Source: Heterobasidion occidentale | Lineage: Eukaryota > Basidiomycota > Agaricomycetes > Russulales > Bondarzewiaceae | DNA: 64,000 nt | Direction of reading: 5' to 3' | NCBI GenBank assembly: GCA_039111635.1 | Contig: JBCAQO010000020.1 | Span: 1-64,000, forward strand | In this document: positions 52,315 to 62,006 of the stretch, in pieces | Layout: every line of letters starts with the position of its first letter | Position numbering within the stretch: the first letter of the stretch is position 1 | Notes under the pieces: generated by a model | Database searches by the model: none | What the model was told of the DNA's origin: nothing | The model's input: the letters and a program-made list of their open reading frames with translations, nothing else | Translations under genes and position numbers: made by a program

Positions 52315-54647
52315 CTTCCCTCATCCTCTTCCATGTCAACGAGCTCACCAGTGTTTAGATCAGGAACACCCGTCTTGGTATCACCACTCGAAAGCGAGTC
52401 ATCTGTCTGTAATGCCCTGATGTGCTCAAGACGCCGTCGTAGCTGGAACATGGCTGTATGCTGCTCTACCCCGCGCGTCTCAAGAGCACGATGCCCTGGC
52501 TCTGTGCAAGTCTGATATCCGGGCTCAACAGGTGCTTTGCATGTAGTTACACAGCAGACATGGTCCTTGAACTCATGCCGCGCACAGAATCTTTTTCACT
52601 GAGTTGGAAGGTCACCTTGACAGTCGTGGACGCCACAACATGGATGCCCAATGGTCACGCCATCAGTGACAACAGCACGCAGAGCTTCTGAGACGGACAG
52701 TTTCAAATTCAGTTGTTCACCAACAATGCAATAAAATACTCACTTTCTTTGCCTCCGCGGTTCTCAATTGAACAGCACAGGTCACAAGCATGGTTCCACA
52801 TTTCTTGTCCAGGTCCAACCATTTGTATGTTCCGCTGCTCAAGTGCAGGGTTGAGACGATCACCTCCACCGTCACTCAGTTCCAATATTTGATGATGTTC
52901 CTTGTATTCTCTCAGAAGCGCACTGAGAAAGAAACCATCCCACACTAGTTCCGTCGTCAAATGTGATGGTGCTGGCCATGTGGTACAGATCTGCAACCTG
53001 GCTTCATGCTCAAGATTGTAGATTTCTGCATTGTTCATTGCTGACACCCTACAGTAGTTTCAATTGTGGCGGAGACATGGGCCTCTGAAGAATATGATTT
53101 ACTCACCATGCACATGCCATATTGTTGGAGAATCATTCACAGAGAGCAGTCTCCATGTATACATGTGTCGTGACCTGTAGAACTCGTGGAACTCCCGCAT
53201 AATACATCTGCCGATCCCATCCGCATACGTAGTACATCAGCAAACCCGTAACCGGTCCCAGCCAGTCTCAGAGCCCCAGGTGCTCCCAGATGCTTAGGTC
53301 ATCTAGGAACATCTGGTTAGATGTCTGTGTATGTCTAGATCTGGGCAGATAAGGTGCTCTATCAATAAGCTGACTAGGAGGACATTTTTGGAAGGCAGTG
53401 TATGTGATGTTAGTGCTGCTTCAGAGTTTTTCAATACAGCCTTAGACAAGAGTTGAGAAGAAAATCCCCCAGTAATGTATCAGACTGTTATTGGTGCTAT
53501 CTGTTAGGTGTTAGCTTGCTAATGGTATTGAGATACTTCCCTGTATCATAGCTTTCAAATGATGTGTTGTATCCATCATTCTTCCATGAATGGATGCTAA
53601 AAATGCAAAAATAGATGACACCTCACTGAGTTCAGGCATCCCAAAATTCTTTCAAGTCTCAAAAAGCTTGATATAAGCCGGGTGTTGATGTAGAACATCA
53701 TGGTTATATAGTGGAGTGGGTAATTCTGGTCTTAACATTGCTTTCAGCTGGTGAATGATTTAAGAGGTCCTAGGTTCAATTCCTGTGCAGTCCAGATTGA
53801 TTTTTGCAGTCGTCCCATTGACGGAAGTTATCTAATCATTTCCATATATGGTGCATCTAGACAGATATGTCCAGACACCGCATGTCTGTCTAATCGGGGA
53901 CTTGCTAGAGGCATCTGGGGCCTAGGAGTGTCTGTCCAGGTTGGTACAGACGCTTCCCAGTTTCCTGATGTAGTTGTTGTCGTACCGGGCACCACACTCT
54001 GCAAGAAGGATGGCTTGTGTGCAACATTGTACATATGTCTATGATGACTTACGGCGGCAGTTTGCGGACCATGATTGTGTCGGAATAGGCCCCACGTCTC
54101 GAGTAAAGAGCGTGACATTTACCGATAACATCTTGGATAGTTCGCGTGGTCGTAGAATGGTGCCGTTATTCCGCTTAGTGATTGCGCACCATGGATCTAG
54201 GCATACCCGTGTCAGTGGAAACAGCTCATAGAAACCTACATTCAATCAACAAAAGACAGCATGAACAGAAAAAGATATCATATGGAATAACATACCGACT
54301 TTTGTTGTCATACCGTGGAGCAGAAACAAACCAACCAGCCGCGCATCCTGCAAAGGGTCTGTGATCGCAGGAAGAGACCATACAAGCCCGCGTAGAGCAT
54401 CCAAGCTCGAAAAATAATGATCTGTGAGAAGTTAGTGATACCAATACCAAGTGCTCTCGCGACAAATTCTTGTACGTTGGCCATAAGTGCTATGGGGGGA
54501 CCATCGGCACTTGATCCTCGGCTCCAAGATAGCTTCTCTCTGAGATGTCGAAGGATTCCGATAAAGTCGAGGAGTTGTTGCATGGTGGAGAGACTCGACA
54601 ACGTCGGGATTCGACTGGAGGATCCTGGCGAGGTGGATAAGGGACAT
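52315..54647 (-). pseudogene. KDZ-type DNA transposase, N-terminal part with cysteine clusters
   Basis: First ATG 54647 (MSLIHLARILQSN), a 1-nt frame break near 54590, then MQQLLDFIGILRHLREKL. Downstream pieces: cysteine cluster with VCLDPWC and VTLFTRDVGPIPTQSW (54039-54245); IMREFHEFYRSRHMYTW (~53107-53215); exon 52744-53048 with HLTTELVWDGFFLSALLREY and WNHACDLCCSIE; intron 52688-52743; exon 52315-52687 with AVVTDGVTIGHPCC and CARHEFKDHVCCVTTC, carrying TGA at 52597-52599. These match KDZ proteins with associated CxC5/CxC6-type clusters. The reading continues at 41515 after B2. Region 53240-53990 looks like inserted sequence. No TET/JBP gene is visible beside it. Confidence 0.8.
53702..53800 (+). 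repeat. Possible tRNA-derived SINE within the KDZ gene
   Basis: A-box-like TAGTGGAGTGG at ~53709 and perfect B-box GGTTCAATTCC at ~53772 lie 63 bases apart, as in polymerase III promoters. The surrounding 53240-53990 breaks the KDZ reading and is AT-richer. No terminal poly-A or target duplication was identified. Confidence 0.3.
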
Positions 54648-54703
54648 GGCCGCTTGCGGCACAGCTGTGGGCGAGGGGGAATGTGTACACGTTCTTTCGA
54701 ACT

Positions 54704-54716
54704 CATGGAGTCTATA
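54704..54716 (-). promoter_or_regulatory. TATA box of the KDZ gene
   Basis: ACATATATAGAC on the minus strand about 60 bases before ATG 54647. Confidence 0.4.
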
Positions 54717-54957
54717 TATGTCAAAAAGACGATCGGGACAGGCCGGGCTACTTGATTAACTTCAACAAGACTAATAGCCCACAGATTAAATGCAAGTTAA
54801 ACAACGAGTTAAACGCGTGAGACTATTAGCCCTGGGCTATGGGCTATTAGCCTGGCCAATAGCCTGATGTTCCAGCAATCAGACGTTCCCACCTATGTCC
54901 CCTCTTCGCCTATATAGTGACATTAGTGTCAATCCGCTCGACTCGCCCGAGAGAAAC

Positions 54958-55327
54958 ATGTCAGTGAGGCACGTCCTTCCCTTGCAGACAGACCCAGCGC
55001 GGAGAGGGCCGGTAATGGTGAGTAGCAGCGACGCGTCAGAAAGCATCCTTTGGTCGTGAGCAGGAGTCCTCTTCAGGATTTCAGACATCATCGCACCCCC
55101 AGGATCGAGACACTCCCCTCTATACCCCAGATTCCACGCTGTCATGCGCAGGCTCAAGATACGCGCCGAGCGCCACCTGGACACACATGCACGTCTTAAC
55201 AACAGTCGCGAACAGCCTGAGGTGTCAGTTATGTGAATTTGACATTGAAATCCATCACGACAGTCAATGCATTCCTCAGTACAGAGGCCACAAATCTGCG
55301 AGCGAAAGCAGCGACAAAGCGCGGTAA
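54958..55327 (+). CDS. Small plus-strand gene, unit 1 copy
   Basis: Exons 54958-55017 and 55064-55327 around a 46-nt GT-AG intron. The ATG used in unit 2 is ATT here, so the first ATG is 12 codons later (MSVRHVLP). Ends ESSDKAR. The product is Ser-rich with RCQLCEFD and one later Cys; no family recognised. TATATAG lies ~45 bases upstream. Confidence 0.4.
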
Positions 55328-55474
55328 CGATAACGAAAGAGCGAGAGAGAAGCTTTTACAGTCTGTATGAAGTCGGTCACGAAGACTAAGAACAAACGTC
55401 GATAGAGGGAAAGCTGTGTATCCTATGAGAGAGGCGACTGCACATAAACGAAGGCCACTCACTGTCAACGCAGT

Positions 55475-56097
55475 TCAGTAGTACGAAGTATAGCTCATGT
55501 CCCAGTACCACATCGGCGTCGAGTCGAGCTCCATCTCTTTCTGCAAGAACTCGATGACCCTCTTTTCGTGCCCCTCCACGCGGCGCTGCAGTTCCCGCAT
55601 CGAGTGGTTCGAGTAGAGCGCGAGGAGCCCCTCGTAGTGTACCGAGAACGGCCGACGGTAGTACACCAGGAAACCAGGGATCCTCTCCCTGAACACCCTG
55701 GTGATTCGGCCCCACGCGACTGCGGGGCTGGTGATGGCTTCATCGGGCGCCCACGAAGCCCGGATGTTGCGCTTTGCCGCGTAAGCAAGGAGATGCTCGT
55801 GAGTGATACCGAGACCGAAGGAAAGGAGAGCGCCCGTGTGCGTGATTTCCGCATCGAGGTTGGCAGAGAGTTGTTGCATAGGAGGATATTGTTTGATGTA
55901 TTCTCTAAATTCCTGTTCATGCGGTCAAAAGGCGTCGAGGCATCGATGAGCAATGAAGAACGAAGAACCTGTTCCCGGGCTAGGAGGGCGCGCCGAGTCA
56001 GGACTGACTTTCCGTCAGCATTCTGCTCGACCTCCTCCGTATAGGCCGAAAGGTCTTCCACTTCAATGTCGGGGACGGAGGCTCGTGGTATGAACAT
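55475..56097 (-). CDS. Small minus-strand gene, unit 1 copy
   Basis: ATG 56097 (MFIPRASVPDIEVEDLSAY); the protein continues from MNR into the frame of 55475-55879 (YPPMQQLSANLDAEITHTGA, ending WYWDMSYTSYY) only if one base is skipped near 55915. All three units need the same shift. About 205 aa, helical, no recognised domain. The gene converges on the plus-strand gene of the same unit. Confidence 0.45.
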
Positions 56098-56267
56098 CCT
56101 CGAGCAAGTGACTGAACCGCACCAACGACGCGAGCACCAAGGTGGAAGCGAGAGTATCTACGCGGGTCCGTGCCGCTGGCATGGTGCAGTGCACGCCGTG
56201 GGAAACAGGCTTGTGCTGGTTTTCTCCCTGTTTTTCACCTATGTCCCCTCCTCGTCTATATAGTGGC

Positions 56268-56673
56268 ATGAGTGACAATCCATTCGACTCGCCCGAGAGA
56301 AACATGTCAGTGAGGCACGTCCTTCCCTCGCAGACAGACCCAGTGCGGAGAGGGCCGGTAATGGTGAGTAGCAGCGACGCGTCAGAAAGCATCCTTTGGT
56401 CGTGAGCAGGAGTCCTCTTCAGGATTTCAGACATCATCGCACCCCCAGGATCGAGACACTCCCCTCTACACCCCAGATTCCACGCTGTCATGCGCAGGCT
56501 CAAGATACGCGCCGAGCGCCACCTGGACACACATGCACGTCTTAACAACAGTCGCGAACAGCCTGAGGTGTCAGTTATGTGAATTTGACATTGAAATCCA
56601 TCACGACAGTCAATGCATTCCTCAGTACAGAGGCCACAAATCTGCGAGCGAAAGCAGCGACAAAGCGCGGTAA
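56268..56673 (+). CDS. Small plus-strand gene, unit 2 copy
   Basis: Exons 56268-56363 and 56410-56673, 46-nt intron with GTGAGT donor and CAG acceptor, 119 aa, starting MSDNPFDSPERN. TATATAG at 56256-56262 precedes the ATG. Without splicing a TGA ends the frame, which supports the intron. Function unknown. Confidence 0.5.
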
Positions 56674-56820
56674 CGATAACGAAAGAGCGAGAGAGAAGCT
56701 TTTACAGTCTGTATGAAGTCGGTCACGAAGACTAAGAACAAACGTCGATAGAGGGAAAGCTGTGTATCCTATGAGAGAGGCGACTGCACATAAACGAAGG
56801 CCACTCACTGTCAACGCGGT

Positions 56821-57443
56821 TCAGTAGTACGAAGTATAATCCATGTCCCAGTACCACATCGGCGTCGAGTCGAGCTCCATCTCTTTCTGCAAGAACTCGA
56901 TGACCCTCTTTTCGTGCCCCTCCCCGCGGCGCTGCAGTTCCCGCATCGAGTGGTTCGAGTAGAGCGCGAGGAGCCCATCGTAGTGTACCGAGAACGGCCG
57001 ACGGTAGTACACCAGGAAACCAGGGATCCTCTCCCTGAACACCCTGGTGATTCGGCCCCACGCGACTGCGGGGCTGGTGATGGCTTCATCGGGCGCCCAC
57101 GAAGCCCGGATGTTGCGCTTTGCCGCGTAAGCAAGGAGATGCTTGTGAGTGATACCGAGACCGAAGGAAAGGAGAGCGCCCGTGTGCGTGATCTCCGCAT
57201 CGAGGTTAGCAGAGAGTTGTTCCATGGGAGGATACTGTTTGATGAATTCTCTCATTTTCTGTTCATGCGGTCAAAAGGCGTCGAGGCATCGATGAGCAAT
57301 GAAGAACGAAGAACCTGTTCCCGGGCTAGGAGGGCGCGCCGAGTCAGGACTGACTTTCCGTCAGCATTCTGCTCGACCTCCTCCGTATAGGCCGAAAGGT
57401 CTTCCACTTCAATGTCGGGGACGGAGGCTCGTGGTATGAACAT
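56821..57443 (-). CDS. Small minus-strand gene, unit 2 copy
   Basis: ATG 57443; the N-terminal frame stops at 57252 in ATGA, overlapping the ATG of the C-terminal frame 56821-57255 (MREFIKQYPPMEQL...MDYTSYY). Either two overlapping ORFs or one gene with a 1-nt break. ATG 57443 and the plus gene of unit 3 (57619) are divergent and ~175 bases apart. Confidence 0.45.
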
Positions 57444-57618
57444 CCTCGAGCAAGTGACTGAACCGCACCAACGACGCGAGCACCAAGGTGGAAGCGAGAG
57501 TATCTACGCGGGTCCGTGCCGCTGGCATGGTGCAGTGCACGCCGTGGGAAACAGGTTTGTGCTGGTTTTCTCCCTGTTTTTCACCTTGCCTATGTCCCCT
57601 CCTCGTCTATATAGTGGC

Positions 57619-58026
57619 ATGAGTGACAATCCATTCGACTCGCCCGAGAGAAACATGTCAGTGAGGCACGTCCTTCCCTCGCAGACAGACCCAGTGCGGA
57701 GAGGGCCGGTAATGGTGAGTAGCAGCGACGCGTCAGAAAGCATCCTTTGGTCGTGCGAGAAGGAGCCCTCTTCAGGATTTCAGAAATCATCGCACCCGCA
57801 GGATCGAGACACTCCCCTCTATACCCCAGATTCCACGCTGTCATGCGCAGGCTCAAGACACGCGCCGAGCGCCACCTGGACACACATGCACGTCTTAACA
57901 ACAGTCGCGAACAGCCTGAGGTGTCAGTTATGTGAATTTGACATTGAAATCCATCACGACAGTCAATGCATTCCTCAGTACAGAGGCCACAAGTCTGTGA
58001 ACGAGAGCAGCGACAAAGCGCGGTAA
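57619..58026 (+). CDS. Small plus-strand gene, unit 3 copy
   Basis: Starts MSDNPFDSPERN at 57619. Two extra bases make the intron-like segment 48 nt and free of stops, so the frame can be read with or without splicing to TAA 58026. Otherwise as unit 2. Confidence 0.45.
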   Translation: MSDNPFDSPERNMSVRHVLPSQTDPVRRGPVMVSSSDASESILWSCEKEPSSGFQKSSHPQDRDTPLYTPDSTLSCAGSRHAPSATWTHMHVLTTVANSLRCQLCEFDIEIHHDSQCIPQYRGHKSVNESSDKAR

Positions 58027-58173
58027 CGATAACGAAAGAGCGAGAGAGAAGCTTTTACAGTCTGTATGAAGTCGGTCACGAAGACTAAGAACAAACGTCG
58101 ATAGAGGGAAAGCTGTGTATCCTATGAGAGAGGCGACTGCACATAAACGAAGGCCACTCACTGTCAACGCAGT

Positions 58174-58794
58174 TCAGTAGTACGAAGTATAGCTCATGTC
58201 CCAGTACCACATCGGCGTCGAGTCGAGCTCCATCTCTTCTGCAAGAACTCGATGACCCTCTTTTCGTGCCCCTCCCCGCGGCGCTGCAGTTCCCGCATCG
58301 AGTGGTTCGAGTAGAGCGCGAGGAGCCCATCGTAGTGTACCGAGAACGGCCGACGGTAGTACACAGGAAACCAGGGATCCTCTCCCTGAACACCCTGGTG
58401 ATTCGGCCCCACGCGACTGCGGGGCTGGTGATGGCTTCATCGGGCGCCCACGAAGCCCGGATGTTGCGCTTTGCCGCGTAAGCAAGGAGATGCTTGTGAG
58501 TGATACCGAGACCGAAGGAAAGGAGAGCGCCCGTGTGCGTGATCTCCGCATCGAGGTTAGCAGAGAGTTGTTCCATGGGAGGATACTGTTTGATGAATTC
58601 TCTCATTTTCTGTTCATGCGGTCAAAAGGCGTCGAGGCATCGATGAGCAATGAAGAACGAAGAACCTGTTCCCGGGCTAGGAGGGCGCGCCGAGTCAGGA
58701 CTGACTTTCCGTCAGCATTCTGCTCGACCTCCTCCGTATAGGCCGAAAGGTCTTCCACTTCGATGTCGGGGACAGATGCTCGTGATATAACCAT
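58174..58794 (-). CDS. Small minus-strand gene, unit 3 copy
   Basis: ATG 58794 (MVISRASVPDIEVEDL). Has the shared break near 58605 plus two further single-base deletions (near 58235 and 58363), so this copy is the most degraded in sequence although it alone has a unique upstream promoter region with TATATAAGG. It may be the ancestral 5' end. Confidence 0.4.
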
Positions 58795-58877
58795 CCTTGA
58801 AAGGGTAGGAGCGGATAAGACGGTAGTAAAGCGAGTATTGTGGTTTCTCACACGCGGGCCACCAGCTACTGATTCGA

Positions 58878-58886
58878 CCTTATATA
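58878..58886 (-). promoter_or_regulatory. TATA box upstream of the unit 3 minus-strand gene
   Basis: TATATAAGG on the minus strand about 85 bases before ATG 58794. Confidence 0.5.
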
Positions 58887-59398
58887 CAGAGGCGGACGAA
58901 TCGTGACACTATCGTGACTCAACAGTGAAGAACCTTCGTCTACTCTTCGTCTCCTCTCATTGACCTTGTATATTAATATGATCAGATGATCAGAGAAGGT
59001 GTTGCGCTGTGTTGCGCCATTATATTATTCACATGGTCCTCGTTGTAGTGCTGAACTATTAGTCCCCGGTGCTGATCAACTCAAAAGATTGCAATCGTCT
59101 GTGTGCCGAACCCTGTTATCCTATTGTCTCAACGGTCTGGTCGCCTGAACACATGCCCTTGTTTCTCTGCCTGTCCTTGGTCGCCTTGTTCTAGCACAGT
59201 ATGACCAGGAATGCATGTGACGAACAGTTCCCGCCATACGAATGAACAAAGCGGAATCCTAAAGCGGTGCAAAATGCTATCCCAGAACGGAACAAGCAGA
59301 CGTCAACCCCAAATGGCTTAAACACTTAAAAGCAGGTATCGGACAATGTTTCCAAGGACACCCATCACTGGCATCACCAACACTCGAACGACTTCATT
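58887..59398. other. Intergenic, no gene seen
   Basis: No convincing ORF or repeat. Confidence 0.6.
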
Positions 59399-61068
59399 AT
59401 GGCAACAGCCAATGACGTATGTGCTGCATGGCTTGTCGTTCCTCTCACATGGCTGATCGTCTGACAATAGGACAGAATCATTTTGGAACGTATGCGGATC
59501 GAGCGTGATCTACACATTCTGCTTGCTCATGCAGCAAACAGTTATCAGTTTGAATCAGCTTCATATGCCTTCCATAATCTCTCTCTCTCATCGTACTGCT
59601 CTGACTGGAAGCCCCTCTTGCCTACTATTTCCTTGAGCTGCCATCCACAGCCATACTTCTCACACTTCATAGGAGCACAGGATAGCCAGAGACTCCATTC
59701 CCGAAGGATTCCGGATTTTGCAGCTATTATCGCCGAACTTTCTCTTCCTCCCAGTCTAATTTTCTGGATAGAAGTCAAGCCTATATTGGGACACCAATGG
59801 GATAGTGCATTCGGTCTCGGCGACACCACCGATACCCTGGAATCTATTATGGCGGCTGCGGAAGCAGAATTCTTGGGTGCAATTATTCAGGTCAATGAAC
59901 AAGCATTATTTTCCTTTCAGCACTTCGATGGTGACATCCACTATGCATTTGTCATGGTTACCGCTTTTTTCTCGCTTCTGAAGTATACTAGGCCAATCGG
60001 GTCTGTGCCCAATGTACAGCCTGCTCCGACCACCATTCCTCAAAAACGAGCGAGGGCAGATTCTACTCTCAAAGCAAGGGCTCTTGAGGACATAGGAGAT
60101 CCCATCTCTATCGTCCCTGATGTCTTATACTTCAATGTGCCTATGTTCATGGTCGGCCAAGGTCTCAATCCTTTGTACCTCCGGGCACTCAGTGTTGTCG
60201 CCGACTCCTCAGCAAAGCTTTGTAGCCACTTTGAGGAGCCCTCGTTGTTCCGTGTCCCACCCATGCCCCTGAACCTTCGGAACAGTCATTGGTAAGTTTT
60301 ACTGTCACTATGCAGTCTCATAATGTACCTAATTGCCTTTGTTGTGGTCGATTACAGGTGAGGGGGCGGAATCTGGTTTGGGATGCATTGGATAATGAAC
60401 GAGAAAGACTTTCGCCGTCCGCTTCCACTCAGACGGGTCCTCCTGACGCACCGTCAGCGGCCGGGTCATCTTTCACACCATCTGAAGGCAGACCTCGCAA
60501 AACAGCACGAACGGCCCTATTTTCTCCGATCCAGACGCGCTCCCGCACGAGATCAGACGTCCGAGCAGAGACCGCGCGAGCAATGCAACTAGCAGCACAG
60601 AAGGCCAAAGAGGTCTTACAAGCTCTAGAAGAAGAAGAAGAAGAGGCTCGACGGGACGCATATCATAGGGAAAGGGCAGAAAAGAGCGTCTCGAAGGATG
60701 CTCCCATGTCTCCCTTGACTTCCCCTCCCTCGTCCCCACCGCTCCCATCGACTCCTCGTGGGGAAGTCTTCCAGAACACGATCATGCAGTCCGTCCACGC
60801 CCTGCTTGCGTTAAACGACCTTCTTACGGAGCAGCAGACCCCCTCGACCCCGTCTAGGAGAGGCGCTCGCGACGAAGACGTGTCCATGCCAGCTGCCGGG
60901 CCATCTCGCCAACCCATATTCGACACCCCGCCTGCGCGCACAGGTGCCGACCACGACGAACCTCGCGCCGTCCTTGGGTCTCTCTTCGAGACCCTACCGC
61001 AAGTCGTTCTCCCTCAACATTCTCCAGCTCCCAGTGGAAAGGGAAAGGGCAAGGCTCGTCCTAAATAG
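59399..61068 (+). CDS. Uncharacterised protein with PD-(D/E)XK nuclease-like motif
   Basis: Model: exons 59399-59416, 59471-60291, 60363-61068, introns with GTATGT/TAG and GTAAGT/GAG borders; 514 aa without stops. An N-terminal helix with ERMRIERDL is followed by RRIPDFAAIIAE (~80) and IFWIEVKPI (~100), the P-D...E-x-K arrangement of restriction-endonuclease-like folds. The C-terminal third is a Ser/Pro-rich disordered region with a Glu-rich helix and a basic KGKGKARPK end. I infer a possible nuclease or nuclease-derived regulator; activity is untested. The last splice site is ambiguous because GTGAG follows the CAG; the frame requires the second AG. Confidence 0.6.
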
Positions 61069-62006
61069 ACTTGTTCGAGGAATGTACATACTGAACACGT
61101 TAGTTGTAGAATCATCGGAAGATCTCGAGCTGGGATAGCGTACGTACTACTACTCCAGCGACTTGCAAATTCATGTAGCGGTTCAAAGTCAATTGTTTTA
61201 CCAGCTGAGGCGTGTTTACTCTCGCTCTTGACTCGTTCCAGTTGAGCGGAGTGACGGCGATCGCGGCAGACAGCTACCCTGATACCATCAGTTAGGACAC
61301 CAGACGCAACCACGTCTCTGGATCATTAAACTCTTGTGAGCCCTCTTCTGCTGATGATGCTGCCGCTGCGAGCACATTTTTGCTGTAATTACGAGTCCGC
61401 ATGAGTACCTACGTAGCTAGCCACGTGAGTCCGCGCCACTCTATACACCTTCTGCACTTCTCCCTCCGTCCAAGTAACGCGCCCTTTCCCCCTCCACCAC
61501 CACCACCGGGAGCAAAACACACGGGCTCAAAAAAAAAAGAGAATGAGAAAGATAAACGAGCGCAAACCCCACCAAAAGACACAGGACGAAAATCGAAACC
61601 TGAAAGCGCTATTAAACATATATCGGACAACATCGCCAAAAAAAGCAGGTAAGAACGATGGTAAGGGATAAAAAGGAAAGGCAAGGTAAGGAAGGGAAAG
61701 GAAAGGGACTCGGACACCGCTACACGCGTCGCAGAACGAGAACACAACAACGTCAACAACAACAACAGCCCCCTCGAATAGATAAATACTTAGATAACCG
61801 CCACCGCTCCCGTCCGTCCTGGCCATCCTACAACGTCTTGCTTACACCCCCGCTCGGAGGAGCGGGACAACGGAAAAGAAAAAGAAACAGTCGCAGGCCG
61901 ACGACCCCGCGGAGTGTACGGAAGACGCGGACGTGAGGAGCGAGAGACGCGAGGGAGATGTGCGAAATGGTCGGGGGTGGAGCGACCCCGACACCACATC
62001 CCTCGT
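61069..62006. other. Intergenic, low-complexity stretches
   Basis: Short C/A-rich and G/A-rich runs (~61480, ~61530, ~61670-61700) and CAACAACAA near 61745. Overlapping ORFs here are compositional. Confidence 0.6.

Larger units (their letters stand above)
54893..56238. repeat. Tandem unit 1 of a 1.35-kb triplication
   Basis: Begins CTATGTCCCCTC; the same sequence starts unit 2 at 56239 and unit 3 at 57590. Identity to unit 2 is about 97-98 % by eye. Confidence 0.93.
56239..57589. repeat. Tandem unit 2
   Basis: 1351 bp, same content as unit 1. Confidence 0.93.
57590..58800. repeat. Tandem unit 3 (shorter end)
   Basis: Homology ends near 58790 inside the minus-strand gene's start region; the ~140-bp linker present after units 1 and 2 is replaced by unique sequence. 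Confidence 0.92.

Noticed and set aside
53751..54118. ORFs in the middle of the KDZ gene
   Set aside because: They lie in the probable insertion and show no family features.
55568..56044. 158-codon plus-strand ORFs repeated in the triplicated units
   Set aside because: They are antisense to the minus-strand gene with its TATA-bearing unit 3 copy, and their repetition only reflects the duplication.
61401..61826. ORFs in low-complexity sequence before the permease
   Set aside because: Poly-Pro, poly-Phe and Lys-rich readings of simple repeats on both strands.
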